A DNA stretch of 64,000 bases from Methylobacterium brachiatum (GTDB taxonomy: Bacteria; Pseudomonadota; Alphaproteobacteria; Rhizobiales; Beijerinckiaceae), in NCBI RefSeq assembly GCF_020523825.1, contig NZ_JAJALK010000003.1, forward strand, positions 434,001-498,000, given 5' to 3'. How positions within the stretch are numbered: the first letter of the stretch is position 1; each line of letters opens with the position of its first letter. Positions 45,785-56,823 of this stretch are shown here, one piece after another. Both the position numbers and the translations under genes were made by a program. The notes beneath the pieces are model-generated. The model was not told the DNA's origin, did not search any database, and was given only the letters and a program-made list of their open reading frames with translations.

Positions 45785-46576
45785 TTACGCTTCGGCCGTT
45801 CCGACACCCCCGCGCGCCTGCGCCGCCATCGCGACGAGGCTCTTGCGCAGGCCGCCCATATCGGTGACCCGCTCCGGATAGACCACCCGCGCGGTGCGCT
45901 CGCCTGCGATCAGGTCCATGCCTTCCGGGTCGAGCCCAGTCAGCCGCCAGGGCAGCCCGGCCTCCGCACCGGCCGCGGCCGCGTAGAGCGCCAGCGCGTC
46001 GGCATGGTCGGCATTCATGTGCTCGACCGCGCCGCGCTCGCCGGCGACGATGGCTTCGGCCCCGGTCAGGTCGAGGAGCAGCTCCGCGCGGGTCAGCGTC
46101 GCGGCCTTCGCGAAACCGCCGTTGAGATGGCCGGCCTTCGGATCCAACGCGAAGAACCCGAAATCCGGGAAGTCGGCATAGAGCTTCGCCTTCGGATGGC
46201 GCGCCAGGAACCGCTCCCGCGCGCGCGGCTCGGCGGTCTGGACGGCGCTTCCGACCACGGTGAGCCGGGGATGCGCCAGCGGATCGCCCTTGCCGCCCTG
46301 CGAGAACAGCAGCGAGCAGCGCGGGTCGGCCAGCAGGTTGCGGGTATGCGCCGAGAGCCGCGACAGCAGCATCAGCGGCGTGCCGTCCTGGTCGGTTGCG
46401 ATGGTGACCAGGGAGGCGAAGGGCGTCCCCTCGGGGTCGAGCGTCGCCAGCGCGCCGGAGCGGATGCTCCGCAGCAGCATCCGGGAGAGCCCGATAGCGT
46501 CGAACGGCGCGTCCGCGGCGGGAAGCGGGCGGGCCGGCTCGCGCTGTTCCGACGCACCTGTGCTCACATCGGCCAT
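45785..46576 (-). CDS. HugZ-like heme oxygenase / PNPOx-fold protein with DUF2470
   Basis: A 263-residue protein. Its N-terminal split-barrel flavin-binding-like domain ([49 protein letters not shown]) is followed by a C-terminal DUF2470 domain ([19 protein letters not shown]). This two-domain layout is that of HugZ heme oxygenases and of related pyridoxamine-phosphate-oxidase-fold proteins. The conserved His of HMNADH supports a heme or ligand site. Heme breakdown is plausible but not proven. ATG at 46576 is the second in-frame start. Confidence 0.8.
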   Translation of the reverse strand: MADVSTGASEQREPARPLPAADAPFDAIGLSRMLLRSIRSGALATLDPEGTPFASLVTIATDQDGTPLMLLSRLSAHTRNLLADPRCSLLFSQGGKGDPLAHPRLTVVGSAVQTAEPRARERFLARHPKAKLYADFPDFGFFALDPKAGHLNGGFAKAATLTRAELLLDLTGAEAIVAGERGAVEHMNADHADALALYAAAAGAEAGLPWRLTGLDPEGMDLIAGERTARVVYPERVTDMGGLRKSLVAMAAQARGGVGTAEA

Positions 46577-46740
46577 GGAATCCCCCGGGTTTCGAACCGC
46601 CGCCACAATCGCGGGCCATGGTAGCGATGCCTTAGCCGGCGCACGAGCGCCGCGGCCCGCGTCAGATCGGCCTTTATGGCCAAGCTATGACCGCCGCTCG
46701 CTTTTTCCGATCGACCGTACTAAAGCACCTGTCCCGTTGC

Positions 46741-46775
46741 GCGAACCGGGCGGCGCCGAAACCGGCCCGGTTCGC
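46741..46775. repeat. Inverted repeat upstream of chvI
   Basis: GCGAACCGGGC and GCCCGGTTCGC are perfect 11-bp arms with a 13-bp spacer, about 90 bp before chvI. It could be an operator or a leader hairpin. ChvI itself is usually autoregulated, but the known ChvI sites do not clearly match. Confidence 0.35.
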
Positions 46776-46865
46776 ACTTCCGCCTGCCCCTCGGGGGCCG
46801 GGATGAAGCGCGGCCCGTGCGAAGAGCCGGGACCGCGCTTGAGCCCGTTCAGTCAGGGACCGCGC

Positions 46866-47576
46866 ATGCCAACCATCGCCCTCGTCGACGACGACCGGAA
46901 TATTCTGACCTCCGTGTCGATCGCGCTTGAGACCGAAGGCTACCGCATCCAGACCTATACCGACGGCGCCTCCGCCCTCGACGGTCTGCGGCATTCCCCG
47001 CCGGACCTCGCGATCTTCGACATCAAGATGCCGCGCATGGACGGGATGGAGCTTCTCCGACGCCTGCGGCAGAAATCCGACCTTCCGGTGATCTTTCTGA
47101 CCTCGAAGGACGAGGAGATCGACGAATTGTTCGGTCTCAAGATGGGCGCGGACGACTTCATCCATAAGCCGTTCTCGCAGCGCCTGCTGGTGGAGCGCGT
47201 CAAGGCGGTGCTCCGGCGCTTCGCCAAGGAGGCCCCCGGCTCGACCCCGCGCGGCGAGGCCGAGGTCGCGGCCCGCTCGCTCGAGCGGGGCTCGCTGATG
47301 ATGGATCCCGAGCGCCACACCTGCACCTGGAAGGGCGAGCCGGTGACGCTCACCGTCACGGAATTCCTGATCCTTCAGGCGCTCGCCCACCGCCCCGGCG
47401 TCGTGAAGAGCCGCAACGCCCTGATGGATGCGGCCTACGACGATCAGGTCTATGTCGACGACCGCACCATCGACAGCCACATCAAGCGCCTGCGCAAGAA
47501 GTTCAAAGTGACCGACCAGAGCTTCGACATGATCGAGACGCTGTACGGCGTCGGCTACCGGTTCAAGGAGGCGTGA
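46866..47576 (+). CDS. chvI: Two-component response regulator ChvI
   Basis: A 236-residue OmpR-class regulator. The receiver domain has the acidic pocket VDDDR (residues 7-11), phosphoacceptor Asp52 ([10 protein letters not shown]), Thr/Ser about 79-80 and Lys101 (IHKPF). The winged helix spans residues about 135-234 and ends [34 protein letters not shown] is the classical ChvI start. It controls envelope, exopolysaccharide and acid-stress genes. chvG follows after 16 bp. Confidence 0.95.
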   Translation: MPTIALVDDDRNILTSVSIALETEGYRIQTYTDGASALDGLRHSPPDLAIFDIKMPRMDGMELLRRLRQKSDLPVIFLTSKDEEIDELFGLKMGADDFIHKPFSQRLLVERVKAVLRRFAKEAPGSTPRGEAEVAARSLERGSLMMDPERHTCTWKGEPVTLTVTEFLILQALAHRPGVVKSRNALMDAAYDDQVYVDDRTIDSHIKRLRKKFKVTDQSFDMIETLYGVGYRFKEA

Positions 47577-47592
47577 TCCAAGGATCCGCTCC

Positions 47593-49395
47593 GTGACCGG
47601 CCGTACCCCCGCCCAGGCCGAGGACGCTGAGCCGCGCGCCTCGCTCACCCAGCTCCTCTCCCGACCGTTGACCTGGCCGCGCGCCCTCTGGGACGCGGTG
47701 GGCCAGCGCGCGTCGTCGAGCCTGACGCGCCGCATCGTCGTGCTCAACCTCGTCGGGCTGATCGCGCTGCTCGTCGGCTTCCTCTACCTGAACCAGTTCC
47801 GGCAGGGCCTGATCCAGGCCCGAATCCAGAGCCTGGCGATCCAGGGCGAGATCATCGCCGGCGCCATCGCGGCCTCCGCCTCGGTCGATACCGACACGAT
47901 CCAGATCGACCCGGACAAGCTGCTTCAGCAGCAGGCCGGCGAGGCCGCCGAGGAGGAATCGCAGCCGCTCGCCTTCTCGCTCAACCCCGAGAAGGTCGCG
48001 CCGCTGCTCTCGCGCCTGGTGACCCCCACCGGCAATCGCGCCCGGGTCTACGACCAGGAAGGCGGCCTGCTGTTCGACACCCGGACCCTGTTCAAGCGCG
48101 GCGATGCCGGCCGCGGTGATCCGATCGCCGCCAAGCCGCACAAGGCCGGCATGCTCGAATCCGCCTTCCAGGCGGTGCAGACGAAGCTGAGTGCCCTGTT
48201 CGGCAGCCGCTCCGCCCAGCCCGAGGAGACCGGGCCGGTGAACGGCCACTCGCTGCGCGAGGTCCAGGCGGCGCTCAACGGCAATCGCGGCAGCCTGGTC
48301 CGCCGCAACGCGCTGGGCGAGACCACCGTCTCGGTGGCTGTGCCGATCCATCGCGCCGGCTCCGTGCGCGGCGCGCTGCTGATCTCGACGCAGGGCGATG
48401 CCATCGACCGGGTCATCGCGTCCGAGCGGTTCGGCCTGCTCCAGGTGTTCCTGGTCGCCTCGGCCGTGATGGTGGTGCTCTCCGCGCTGCTCGCTGGCGC
48501 CATCGCGGGCCCGGTGCGCCGCCTCGCCGAGGCCGCCGAAAAGGTGCGGATGGGGATCAAGACTCGGGAAGAGATCCCGGACTTCACCCAGCGCACCGAC
48601 GAGATCGGCCATCTGTCCGGGGCGCTCCGGGACATGACCCAAGCGCTCTACCGGCGCATCGACGCGATCGAGAGTTTCGCCGCGGATGTGAGCCACGAGC
48701 TGAAGAACCCGCTGACCTCGCTGCGCAGCGCCGTCGAGACCCTGCCGCTCGCGAAGTCCGACGATTCGCGCGGTCGGCTGATGGCGATCATTCAGCACGA
48801 CGTGAAGCGTCTCGACAGGCTAATCAGCGACATCGCCGATGCCTCGCGGCTCGACGCGGAGCTCGCCCGGGCCGAGGCGCGCCGGGTCGACCTCAAGAAG
48901 CTGCTGACCACGGTGGTCTCGGTCGCCAACGAGCGCCGCCGGCCGAAGGATTGCCTGATCCAGCTCGATGTCGAGGCGATCGCGGACCAGGATGCGCCGT
49001 TCACGGTGATCGGCCACGACAGCCGGCTGGGGCAGGTGGTCAACAACCTGCTGGACAATGCCCGGTCGTTCTCGCCCACCGACGCCAAGGTGCGGGTTGC
49101 CCTGCGCCGGGTCCGTGGCGAGGTCGAGATGGTCTGCGAGGACGAGGGGCCGGGCATCCCCGAGCACGCCCTGGAGCGGATCTTCGAGCGCTTCTACACC
49201 GACCGGCCCGAGCAGGGCTTCGGACAGAATTCGGGCCTGGGCCTGTCGATCTCCCGGCAGATCGTCCAGGCCCATCGCGGCACGATCCGCGCCGAGAACC
49301 GTCCCGGCGCCCCCGACGAGGACGGCGAGCCCACGGTGCGCGGCGCCCGCTTCACCGTCCGGTTGCCCGCAGCGCCGCGCCAGCTCCACGCCTGA
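47593..49395 (+). CDS. chvG: Sensor histidine kinase ChvG
   Basis: A 600-residue membrane kinase. Membrane helices at residues about 47-67 and 283-305 enclose a periplasmic sensor domain of about 215 residues. A HAMP linker (residues about 306-358) is followed by the dimerisation/phosphoacceptor helix with His368 in ADVSHELKNPLTSL. The ATPase domain carries VNNLLDNARSF (N box), EDEGPGIP (G1) and GLGLSISRQI (G2). In relatives the periplasmic inhibitor ExoR keeps it off. GTG start at 47593. The stop overlaps the hprK start (TGATG). Confidence 0.95.
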   Translation: MTGRTPAQAEDAEPRASLTQLLSRPLTWPRALWDAVGQRASSSLTRRIVVLNLVGLIALLVGFLYLNQFRQGLIQARIQSLAIQGEIIAGAIAASASVDTDTIQIDPDKLLQQQAGEAAEEESQPLAFSLNPEKVAPLLSRLVTPTGNRARVYDQEGGLLFDTRTLFKRGDAGRGDPIAAKPHKAGMLESAFQAVQTKLSALFGSRSAQPEETGPVNGHSLREVQAALNGNRGSLVRRNALGETTVSVAVPIHRAGSVRGALLISTQGDAIDRVIASERFGLLQVFLVASAVMVVLSALLAGAIAGPVRRLAEAAEKVRMGIKTREEIPDFTQRTDEIGHLSGALRDMTQALYRRIDAIESFAADVSHELKNPLTSLRSAVETLPLAKSDDSRGRLMAIIQHDVKRLDRLISDIADASRLDAELARAEARRVDLKKLLTTVVSVANERRRPKDCLIQLDVEAIADQDAPFTVIGHDSRLGQVVNNLLDNARSFSPTDAKVRVALRRVRGEVEMVCEDEGPGIPEHALERIFERFYTDRPEQGFGQNSGLGLSISRQIVQAHRGTIRAENRPGAPDEDGEPTVRGARFTVRLPAAPRQLHA

Positions 49396-49835
49396 TGCCG
49401 AGCCTTCACGCCGCCTGCGTCGCCCTGGGCGATGCCGGCATCCTGATTCGGGGCCCGTCCGGCTCGGGCAAGTCGAGCCTCGCGGTGCTCCTCGCCGCCG
49501 AGCCGGACGGAGCGCTCGTCGCGGATGACCGGGTGATCTGCGAACGGCACGCCGATTCGCTGGTCGCTCGACCGCACGAGACCTTGGCGGGCCAGGTCGA
49601 GATCCGCGGTCAGGGCATCCTGTCCGCCGCCGATCTCGACCTCAGGCTGCGTCTGGAGACGGTCCTGCATCTCGTGGCCGATCTGGTCACGGACGCACCG
49701 CGCCTGCCGGAACCGCCGGAGGCCGCTGAAATCCTCGGCCTTCGGCTGCCCCGCTTGGTGCTCGATCGAGGCGTGCGGCGGGCCGGATTAGCGACGTTGC
49801 TGATTCGTGCGGCATTGCGAAAGGGCAAGCCGTGA
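49395..49835 (+). CDS. hprK: HPr kinase/phosphorylase, short alphaproteobacterial type
   Basis: A 146-residue HprK with only the C-terminal catalytic domain. Walker A GPSGSGKSS (residues 20-28), DDRV, the HPr-K signature GQVEIRGQGIL and the tail RRAGLATLLIRAAL are present. It phosphorylates HPr on Ser in the nitrogen/carbon PTS, which in alphaproteobacteria signals to regulators rather than carrying sugar. It overlaps chvG by one base and is 174 bp upstream of ptsM. Confidence 0.92.
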   Translation: MPSLHAACVALGDAGILIRGPSGSGKSSLAVLLAAEPDGALVADDRVICERHADSLVARPHETLAGQVEIRGQGILSAADLDLRLRLETVLHLVADLVTDAPRLPEPPEAAEILGLRLPRLVLDRGVRRAGLATLLIRAALRKGKP

Positions 49836-50009
49836 CTTCGCAGCCGCACAGGCCGTTGATTCGCGTCACGGTGGTGAGACCCCATAGCGCGCGCCGAGCC
49901 CGCATGGCATGATCGCGGTAATGTCCGAGCAAAAACGTCGCGATCGCCTTGTTGGGACCTGTGCATTGCACAACATGGCGGCAGACAGAGGACGTTGGAA
50001 CACGTGTCG

Positions 50010-50411
50010 ATGATTGGCATGGTGCTCGTCACTCACGGGCTATTGGCGACCGAATTCAAGGCCGCCCTGGAGCACGTGGTCGGCCCTCAGGATCAGATCG
50101 AGACGATCACGATCGGGCCGGAAGACGATATGGAATTGCGACGGCGGGACATCATGTCCGCGGTCTGTCGCGTGAACACCGGTGACGGTGTGGTGGTGCT
50201 GACCGACATGTTCGGCGGCACGCCCTCGAACCTTGCGCTGTCGTGTATGAACGGCGGCTCGGTCGAGGTGGTGGCGGGGATCAACCTGCCGATGCTGATC
50301 AAGCTGGCGAGCGTCCGCGACGAGGAGAATCTCGGCGACGCCGTCCTTCACGCCCAGGAAGCCGGCCGCAAATACATCAACGTCGCGTCGCGCGTTCTCG
50401 CCGGTAAATAA
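50010..50411 (+). CDS. ptsM: PTS mannose/fructose-type EIIA component
   Basis: A 133-residue EIIA-Man-like protein. The phosphorylated His9 is in MVLVTHGLLA, and VVVLTDMFGGTPSNLALS and VVAGINLPMLIKLAS are conserved. It should accept phosphate from HPr. The ATG at 50010 is preferred; in-frame GTG (50004) and TTG (49995) starts lie just upstream. In most relatives ptsH (HPr) follows directly, but here the next gene is a minus-strand exporter. Confidence 0.9.
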   Translation: MIGMVLVTHGLLATEFKAALEHVVGPQDQIETITIGPEDDMELRRRDIMSAVCRVNTGDGVVVLTDMFGGTPSNLALSCMNGGSVEVVAGINLPMLIKLASVRDEENLGDAVLHAQEAGRKYINVASRVLAGK

Positions 50412-50417
50412 GGTTTC

Positions 50418-51308
50418 TCAGACCTCTTCGATCACCCGTTCCTGCGCCGGCCTGCGGCTGGTGGCCGTGATGCCCGCGGAGGCGGCGATCACCAGCCCGA
50501 TGGCGAGCCATTGGACGGCGCCGAGCCGTTCGCCCAGCAGGGCGAAGCCAGCGCAGGCCGCGACCGCCGGCTCCAGGCTCATCAGCACGCCGAAATTCTT
50601 CCGGTCGAGGCGGCGCAGGGCGATCATCTCCAGCGAGTAGGGCAGGGCGCTCGACAGGAGCGCCACGAGGAGGCCGGCCATCAGGACGCCCGGGGCCAGC
50701 AGGGCCGCGCCGGCCTCCGCCAGGCCGAACGGCGCCGCCACGAGGGCGGCCACCAGCATCCCCAGCGACACCGCCTGTCCGCCGTCGATCCGGCCGGCGC
50801 GCTGACCGAACAGGATGTAGAGCGCCCAGGCCAGGGCCGCCCCGAGGGCGAGAGCGACGCCGAGCGGGTCCAGCGGGCTCGTGGGCGCGATGGGCAGGAG
50901 CAACCCGAGCCCGGCCACCGCGACGCCGATCCACAGGAAGTCCGTGGTGCGGCGCGACGCGATCAGCGCGATGGCGAGCGGCCCGGCGAACTCGATCGCC
51001 ACGGCCGGCCCCAGCGGCAGCCGCGCGATCGCCAGGTAGAACAGCAGGTTCATCAACCCCAGGGTGATCCCGTACAGCGCGATCCACCCCGCCTCGCGCC
51101 GCGCGAGGCTCCGCCGCCACGGGCGCCAGACGGCGATCAGGATCAGCGCCGAGAAACCCACCCGCAGGGCCGACGTCCCGGTCGCGCCGACAACCGGGAA
51201 CAGGTTCTTCGCGATGGTCGCGCCGTATTGCAGCGAGACCATGCCGGTCACCAGCGCGGCGACTGGGAGGAGGACCGAAACGGGCCCTCGCTCCGGGAGG
51301 GTGGTCAC
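50418..51308 (-). CDS. EamA/RhtA-family amino-acid or metabolite exporter
   Basis: A 296-residue DMT-superfamily protein with about ten membrane spans in two EamA repeats. [45 protein letters not shown] and [33 protein letters not shown] are close to RhtA threonine/homoserine exporters. Substrate is unproven. It starts at GTG overlapping the hslU stop (GTGA), so it is coupled to hslU. Confidence 0.85.
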   Translation of the reverse strand: MTTLPERGPVSVLLPVAALVTGMVSLQYGATIAKNLFPVVGATGTSALRVGFSALILIAVWRPWRRSLARREAGWIALYGITLGLMNLLFYLAIARLPLGPAVAIEFAGPLAIALIASRRTTDFLWIGVAVAGLGLLLPIAPTSPLDPLGVALALGAALAWALYILFGQRAGRIDGGQAVSLGMLVAALVAAPFGLAEAGAALLAPGVLMAGLLVALLSSALPYSLEMIALRRLDRKNFGVLMSLEPAVAACAGFALLGERLGAVQWLAIGLVIAASAGITATSRRPAQERVIEEV

Positions 51309-52618
51309 AGAATGAACCGGCTCAAATCCGCGTTGGCCGCCAGATCCTCGACCCGGGCCCGGACATAGGCGGCGTCGATCGGCACCGTCTCGCCGGAGCG
51401 GTCGGTCGCCGTGAACGAGATCTCGTCGATCACCCGCTCCAGCACGGTCTGAAGGCGGCGGGCGCCGATATTCTCCACGGAGGAGTTCACCTCGACGGCC
51501 ACGCGGGCGAGCGCGTCCACGGCGTCGTCCGTGAAGGTCAGGGTCACGCCCTCGGTCTCCATCAGGGCGACGGTCTGCTTGAGCAAGCTGGCCTCGGTGG
51601 AGGTCAGGATCTGGCGGAAATCGTCCACTGTCAGCGGCAGCAGCTCGACGCGGATCGGCAGGCGGCCCTGCAACTCGGGGAGCAGGTCGGACGGCTTCGA
51701 GACGTGGAAGGCGCCCGAGGCGATGAACAGCACGTGGTCGGTCTTCACCGGGCCGTGCTTGGTCGCCACCGTCGTGCCCTCGATCAGCGGCAGCAGGTCG
51801 CGCTGCACACCCTCGCGGGACACGTCGCCGGACGAGCGGCCCTCGCGGGCGCAGATCTTGTCGATCTCGTCGAGGAAGACGATGCCGTTGTTCTCGACCT
51901 CGCGGATCGCCTCGCGAATCAGGGCGTCGTCGTCGACCAGCTTGTCGGATTCCTCGGCGAGCAGCGGCGCGTAGGCGTCCCGGACCAGGATCCGGCGGGG
52001 CTTGCCGCGCTGGCCGCCCAGCGCCTTGCCGAGCACGTCGCCGATATTGATCGCCCCCATGGAGGCGCCCGGCATGCCGGGAATCTCGAACATCGGCAGG
52101 CCGGCGGGGGCGCCGGAGGCCAGTTCCAGCTCGACCTCCTTGTCGTCGAGCTCGCTGTCGCGCAGCTTCCGGCGGAAGCTGTCGCGGGTCGCCTGGCTGG
52201 CGGTGGGCCCGACCAGGGCGTCGAGGATCCGGTTCTCGGCGGCCGCCTCAGCCTTGGCCTTCACGGCCTCCCGCTTCACCTGCCGGGTCAGGCCGATCGC
52301 CACCTCCACGAGGTCGCGCACGATCTGCTCCACGTCGCGACCGACATAGCCGACCTCGGTGAACTTGGTCGCCTCGATCTTCAGGAACGGGGCGTTGGCG
52401 AGCCGGGCTAGGCGCCGGGCGATCTCGGTTTTGCCGCAGCCGGTCGGCCCGATCATCAGGATGTTCTTGGGCGCCACCTCCTCGCGGAGCGGGCCGGTGA
52501 GCTGCTGGCGGCGCCAGCGGTTGCGCAGGGCGATCGCGACGGCGCGCTTGGCGTCCTGCTGTCCGACGATGAAGCGATCGAGTTCGGACACGATCTCGCG
52601 CGGAGAGAACGTCGTCAC
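51305..52618 (-). CDS. hslU: ATP-dependent protease ATPase subunit HslU
   Basis: A 437-residue AAA+ unfoldase. [34 protein letters not shown] starts it; Walker [10 protein letters not shown] (about 60-68), Walker [11 protein letters not shown], the pore-loop GYVGRDVEQ, and the C-terminal [11 protein letters not shown]...DLSRFIL tail that docks into HslV are present. The GTG at 52618 gives the standard MTTFSPREI start. Its peptidase partner hslV is 3.5 kb upstream, with two other genes between, rather than adjacent. Confidence 0.96.
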   Translation of the reverse strand: MTTFSPREIVSELDRFIVGQQDAKRAVAIALRNRWRRQQLTGPLREEVAPKNILMIGPTGCGKTEIARRLARLANAPFLKIEATKFTEVGYVGRDVEQIVRDLVEVAIGLTRQVKREAVKAKAEAAAENRILDALVGPTASQATRDSFRRKLRDSELDDKEVELELASGAPAGLPMFEIPGMPGASMGAINIGDVLGKALGGQRGKPRRILVRDAYAPLLAEESDKLVDDDALIREAIREVENNGIVFLDEIDKICAREGRSSGDVSREGVQRDLLPLIEGTTVATKHGPVKTDHVLFIASGAFHVSKPSDLLPELQGRLPIRVELLPLTVDDFRQILTSTEASLLKQTVALMETEGVTLTFTDDAVDALARVAVEVNSSVENIGARRLQTVLERVIDEISFTATDRSGETVPIDAAYVRARVEDLAANADLSRFIL

Positions 52619-52734
52619 CGCTGGGCCATCCTGTTTTTCCCGGCCCGACGAAACCACGGGCCCAGGCCGGGAATGGGGTCGCGGCGCGCGCGACGCAAGA
52701 GGCGGCGCGCGGCCGCAGGGGCCAGCTTACCGGC

Positions 52735-54231
52735 TCAGTGTCCCGCCGGCGACGCCGCGGCGCCGGGCTTGTCGTGCGTTCCGAATCGCTCGACCAGCGT
52801 CGCGCTGGCGGCGTTCAGGCCGACGACCTCGACGATCCGCCCACGGCCGCGCGCCTTCAGGACCACGCGGTCGAGGGCGGCGACCGCCGAGATGTCCCAG
52901 AAATGCGCGTCCTGCACGTCGATGACGAGGCGATCCACCGGCTCCAGCACATCGATCGCCTCCGAGAAGGTGCCGGCCGAGGCGAAGAACACCTGCCCGG
53001 TGACCCGGTAGGTCCGGGTCCGGCCATCCTCCGAGAGCGTCGCGGTGACCTGGCTGAGCCGGGACACCTTGCCGGCGAAGAACACGCCGGACAGGAGCAC
53101 GCCGGCCAGGACGCCCTGGGCCAGGTCCTTGGTGGAGACCACGACGAGCACGGTCGCCAGCATCACCGCCGAGGAGGGCAGGGGGTTGGTGCGCAGCTGC
53201 GCCAGGGACCGCCAGGAGAAGGTGTTGAGCGAGACCATGATCATCACCGCCGTCAGCGCCGCGACCGGCACGACCGCCAGCAGGTCCTGCAGCGCCACGA
53301 GGAGCAGCAGCAGGAAGGCCCCCGCGACCAGCGTCGACAGCCGGCCCCGCGCCCCCGAGGAGACGTTGATGACCGACTGCCCGATCATCGCGCAGCCGCC
53401 CATGCCGCCGAACACGGCCGACGCCATGTTGGCGACGCCCTGGCCCATGCATTCGCGGTTCTTGTCGCTGCCGGTATCGGTCAGGTCGTCGACGATCTGC
53501 GCGGTGAGCAGGCTCTCCAGCAGGCCGACGGCGGCGAGCGTCGCCGCGTAGGGCAGCAGGATCCGCAGGGTCTCGAAGGTGAAGGGAACGTCCGGCAGGG
53601 CGAAGCTCGGCAGCGTCGAGGGCAGGGCGCCCAGATGCGAGACCGTGCGAACGTCGAGGTGGAAGATCGCCGTCACCGCGGTCAGGACCGCGATCGCCAC
53701 CAGGGGCGAGGGCACGGCCCGGGTGATCCGCGGGAAGCCGTAGATGATCGCGAGCCCCAGGGCGATCAGCCCGTAGGTCGCCGGCGTCACGCCCGTCAGT
53801 TCAGGCAGCTGGGCGAGAAAGATCAGGATCGCCAGCGCGTTGACGAAGCCGATCATCACCGATTGCGAGACGAACCGCATCAGCCGGCCGAGCTTGAGCA
53901 GCCCGGCCAGGATCTGGATCACGCCCATCAGGATGGTGGCGGCGAACAGGTACTGGACGCCGTGCTCCCGGACGAGGTCGATCATCACCACCGCGGTGGC
54001 GGCGGTGGCGGCCGAGATCATGGCCGGGCGCCCGCCCGCGAAGGCGATCGTGCAGGCGATGACCACCGAGGCGTAGAGCCCGACCTTGGGATCGACCCCG
54101 GCGATGACCGAGAAGCCGATCGCCTCCGGAATCAGGGCGAGGGCGACGACGATGCCCGACAGGGTATCGCCGCGGATATTGGACACCCACGACCCGAGAG
54201 GGCCGCCGGTTCCGGTTGTGCTGCGTTGCAT
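52735..54231 (-). CDS. SulP-family anion transporter with STAS domain
   Basis: A 498-residue permease with about 10-12 membrane spans. [76 protein letters not shown] are SulP signatures. A C-terminal STAS domain occupies residues about 395-485. It may carry sulfate, bicarbonate or another anion; the sequence does not decide. It lies between hslU and the chemoreceptor on the minus strand. Confidence 0.9.
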   Translation of the reverse strand: MQRSTTGTGGPLGSWVSNIRGDTLSGIVVALALIPEAIGFSVIAGVDPKVGLYASVVIACTIAFAGGRPAMISAATAATAVVMIDLVREHGVQYLFAATILMGVIQILAGLLKLGRLMRFVSQSVMIGFVNALAILIFLAQLPELTGVTPATYGLIALGLAIIYGFPRITRAVPSPLVAIAVLTAVTAIFHLDVRTVSHLGALPSTLPSFALPDVPFTFETLRILLPYAATLAAVGLLESLLTAQIVDDLTDTGSDKNRECMGQGVANMASAVFGGMGGCAMIGQSVINVSSGARGRLSTLVAGAFLLLLLVALQDLLAVVPVAALTAVMIMVSLNTFSWRSLAQLRTNPLPSSAVMLATVLVVVSTKDLAQGVLAGVLLSGVFFAGKVSRLSQVTATLSEDGRTRTYRVTGQVFFASAGTFSEAIDVLEPVDRLVIDVQDAHFWDISAVAALDRVVLKARGRGRIVEVVGLNAASATLVERFGTHDKPGAAASPAGH

Positions 54232-54402
54232 GTGATGAAAATCCGCACGAGACGCGCGTCCGCTCGTGGGGCGGATCGTGTGGCGTCTCGGATGCGTGGT
54301 CCGGCGGATCGGCGGCCGGAAGAGCCACCCGGGCTTTCACCGGGTCCTTGCGAATGGCTCAGACCCTACGGGTCCTGGCATCGCGATGCAATATCGGCGG
54401 CG

Positions 54403-56073
54403 TCAGGCGGCCCGCACCTGGGCCACGAAGCCCGCGACCTCGCCGCCGAGCCCGTCGGACCGGCGGGCGATGTCGGCCGCCGCGTCGAGGACCTGGCCGG
54501 CGCTGGCCCCGGTCTCGTGGGCGGCCTCGAGCACCAGCGACATGGTCTCGGTCACCGCGCGGGTGCCGCTGGCCGCCTCGGCGACGCTGCGGGCGATCTC
54601 CTGCGTGGCGACCTGCTGCTGCTCCACGGCCGAGGCGACCCCGATCGCGATGCCGTGGACCTGCTCGATCGTGCCGCCGATCTCCTCGATGGCGGTGACC
54701 GCCTCGCGGGTCGCCGCGCGCATGGCGGCGATCTGCCCGGCTATCTCGTCGGTGGCCCGGGCGGTCTGGGTCGCCAGGGCCTTCACCTCGGTGGCGACCA
54801 CCGCGAAACCGCGCCCGGCCTCGCCGGCGCGAGCTGCCTCGATGGTGGCGTTGAGGGCCAGCAGGTTGGTCTGGCCGGCGATGGTCGAGATCAGCGACAC
54901 GACCTGCCCGATGCCGTCGGCGGTGCGAGCGAGCGCCTGGACGCTCGACCGGGTCCGCCTCGTCGCCTCGACGGCGCCCGCCGCGGCCTCGGAGGTCTGC
55001 GAGACCTGGACGCCGATCTCGCTGGCGGTGGCGGCGAGCTCTTCCGTGGCGGCGGCCACCGCCTCGACATTGTGCGCCGTGGTCTCTGCGGCGCGGGTCA
55101 CGGCCCGGGATTGCTGGTCGGTACGCTCGGCATTGCCGGCCATCGCGGCGGCAGCCCGCTCCATACCGGTGGCGGCGCTGGCAAGATGCCCGACCAGGCC
55201 GCCGATGCTGCCTTCGAACTGGTTGGCCAAGCCGACCATCTCGGCGCGCTTGCGGGTGGCCGCCTCGGTGCCGGTCCGCTCACGCTCCAGGCGCAGGGTT
55301 TCGGCCTCCCGCATCGTCCCGGCGAAGACCGCCATGCTCGTCCAGATCGCACCGATCTCGTCGCGGCCGGCCTTGACCGCCGGGAGGGTCAGGTCGCCCC
55401 GCGAGAGGCGCTGGATCGCCTCCGAGACCGCCCGCAGCGGCCGGGCGATCTGGCGTTGCCCCACGAGGAGCCCGAGGGCGGCGCAGGCGAGGGTGCCCAG
55501 GAAGGCGAGCCCGAGCAGGAGGCGGGTGCGCGCCGCGAACAGATCCTGCGTCTGCGCCTTCACGGTCGCCATCTCGTCGCGTCCGCGGCCCACCAGCGCG
55601 TCGATACCGGCCTGGAACGCCTTGCGGTTGGCGCGGTTCGCGTCGTTGAAGCCGAGATCCGCGGCGGCGCGCGGGCCGATCGTCTCGCCGGCCTGCGCGA
55701 TCGCGGTCCGCATCGTCCGGTAGGCGTCGGCGTTGCGCGCCATGGCGTCGAAGAGCGGCCGCTCGTCCTCGGTGACCAGCGGCGCCCAGGCGGCGCGGAG
55801 CGCGTCCATGTCGGCGAGGCCCTTGCGGACGCCGGCGGCGTACTTGGCGGCGTCGGTGGCGTCCGCGGCCGCGTAGACGCCGCGGGAATCCATCGTCACC
55901 TCGGCGGCGAGGCGGTTGAAATTGGCCGCGTAGAGCGCGCGGGTCGAGGCGCCCTCCACCTGCCCCAGCGAACGCTCGAAGCTCTGCAGCGTGGCGACGC
56001 TCACGCCGGCTACGACCAGCGTCGTGAGACTGCAGGCGCCCACGAAGGCCAGGAGTTTCCCGCCGATATTCAT
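54403..56073 (-). CDS. Methyl-accepting chemotaxis protein
   Basis: A 556-residue receptor. Membrane helices at residues about 7-27 and 185-205 enclose a periplasmic four-helix-type sensor. HAMP follows (about 206-260) and then a long coiled-coil signalling domain with the hairpin tip [37 protein letters not shown]. The signalling domain contacts CheA/CheW. Ligand unknown. It separates hslV from the SulP gene and hslU. Confidence 0.92.
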   Translation of the reverse strand: MNIGGKLLAFVGACSLTTLVVAGVSVATLQSFERSLGQVEGASTRALYAANFNRLAAEVTMDSRGVYAAADATDAAKYAAGVRKGLADMDALRAAWAPLVTEDERPLFDAMARNADAYRTMRTAIAQAGETIGPRAAADLGFNDANRANRKAFQAGIDALVGRGRDEMATVKAQTQDLFAARTRLLLGLAFLGTLACAALGLLVGQRQIARPLRAVSEAIQRLSRGDLTLPAVKAGRDEIGAIWTSMAVFAGTMREAETLRLERERTGTEAATRKRAEMVGLANQFEGSIGGLVGHLASAATGMERAAAAMAGNAERTDQQSRAVTRAAETTAHNVEAVAAATEELAATASEIGVQVSQTSEAAAGAVEATRRTRSSVQALARTADGIGQVVSLISTIAGQTNLLALNATIEAARAGEAGRGFAVVATEVKALATQTARATDEIAGQIAAMRAATREAVTAIEEIGGTIEQVHGIAIGVASAVEQQQVATQEIARSVAEAASGTRAVTETMSLVLEAAHETGASAGQVLDAAADIARRSDGLGGEVAGFVAQVRAA

Positions 56074-56180
56074 TTTAGTTCCAGTCCGAGCATGCGCGGG
56101 CTGAAACTAAGCAGCATTGTTCAATGCCGCGTTAAGCACTCCCGTTCGCGGCCCACGCCCGAATCGGGGGCGGAAGGCGC

Positions 56181-56759
56181 TCAACTCTGATCGAGCGCTT
56201 CGATCACCAGGTTCCCGTTGGTGTAGACGCAGATCTCGGCGGCGATCGCCATGGCCTTGCGCACAATTGCCTCGGCGTCGAGGTCGGTATCCTCGAGGGC
56301 GCGGGCGGCCGCCAGGGCGTAGTTGCCGCCGGAGCCGATCGCCATGACGCCGCTCTCCGGCTCCAGCACGTCGCCCGAGCCGGACAGGAGCAGGCTGACC
56401 TCCTTGTCGGCCACCACCATCATCGCCTCGAGGCGGCGCAGGTAGCGGTCGGTGCGCCAATCCTTGGTGAGCTCGACGCAGGCCCGGGTGAGCTGGCCGG
56501 GATACTGTTCCAGCTTGGCCTCCAGCCGCTCAAACAGGGTGAAGGCGTCGGCGGTGGCGCCCGCGAAGCCGCCGATCACCGCGCCCTTGGCCAAGCGCCG
56601 GACCTTGCGGGCATTGCCCTTCACGATGGTCTGGCCGAGGCTAACCTGCCCGTCGCCGCCCACCACGACGCGGCCGCCCTTGCGGACCATCAGGATCGTG
56701 GTCGCGTGCATCTGGGGCACGGAGCCCCGCTCGTCGTACCTGAAGGCGTCGTGGCTCAA
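56181..56759 (-). CDS. hslV: ATP-dependent protease peptidase subunit HslV
   Basis: A 192-residue proteasome-like peptidase. The mature N-terminal Thr nucleophile is in [25 protein letters not shown] after an 18-residue leader; [14 protein letters not shown] and [13 protein letters not shown] are typical. The TTG at 56759 ([16 protein letters not shown]) has a GGAG site at correct spacing, while the ATG at 56711 is a shorter alternative with a poor site. Works with HslU, encoded 3.5 kb away on the same strand. Confidence 0.94.
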   Translation of the reverse strand: MSHDAFRYDERGSVPQMHATTILMVRKGGRVVVGGDGQVSLGQTIVKGNARKVRRLAKGAVIGGFAGATADAFTLFERLEAKLEQYPGQLTRACVELTKDWRTDRYLRRLEAMMVVADKEVSLLLSGSGDVLEPESGVMAIGSGGNYALAAARALEDTDLDAEAIVRKAMAIAAEICVYTNGNLVIEALDQS

Positions 56760-56823
56760 GGTCTCAGCTCCGATCTCGGTCCGGCCGAGATGGGGAGCTT
56801 TGCCGGCCGCGTCCAGCCGTCGG

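Noticed and set aside
52738..56190. 1150-codon plus-strand frame opposite SulP and the chemoreceptor
   Set aside because: It runs across two real genes on the other strand, has no recognisable domain and is Arg/Gly/His-rich, as shadows are in this DNA.
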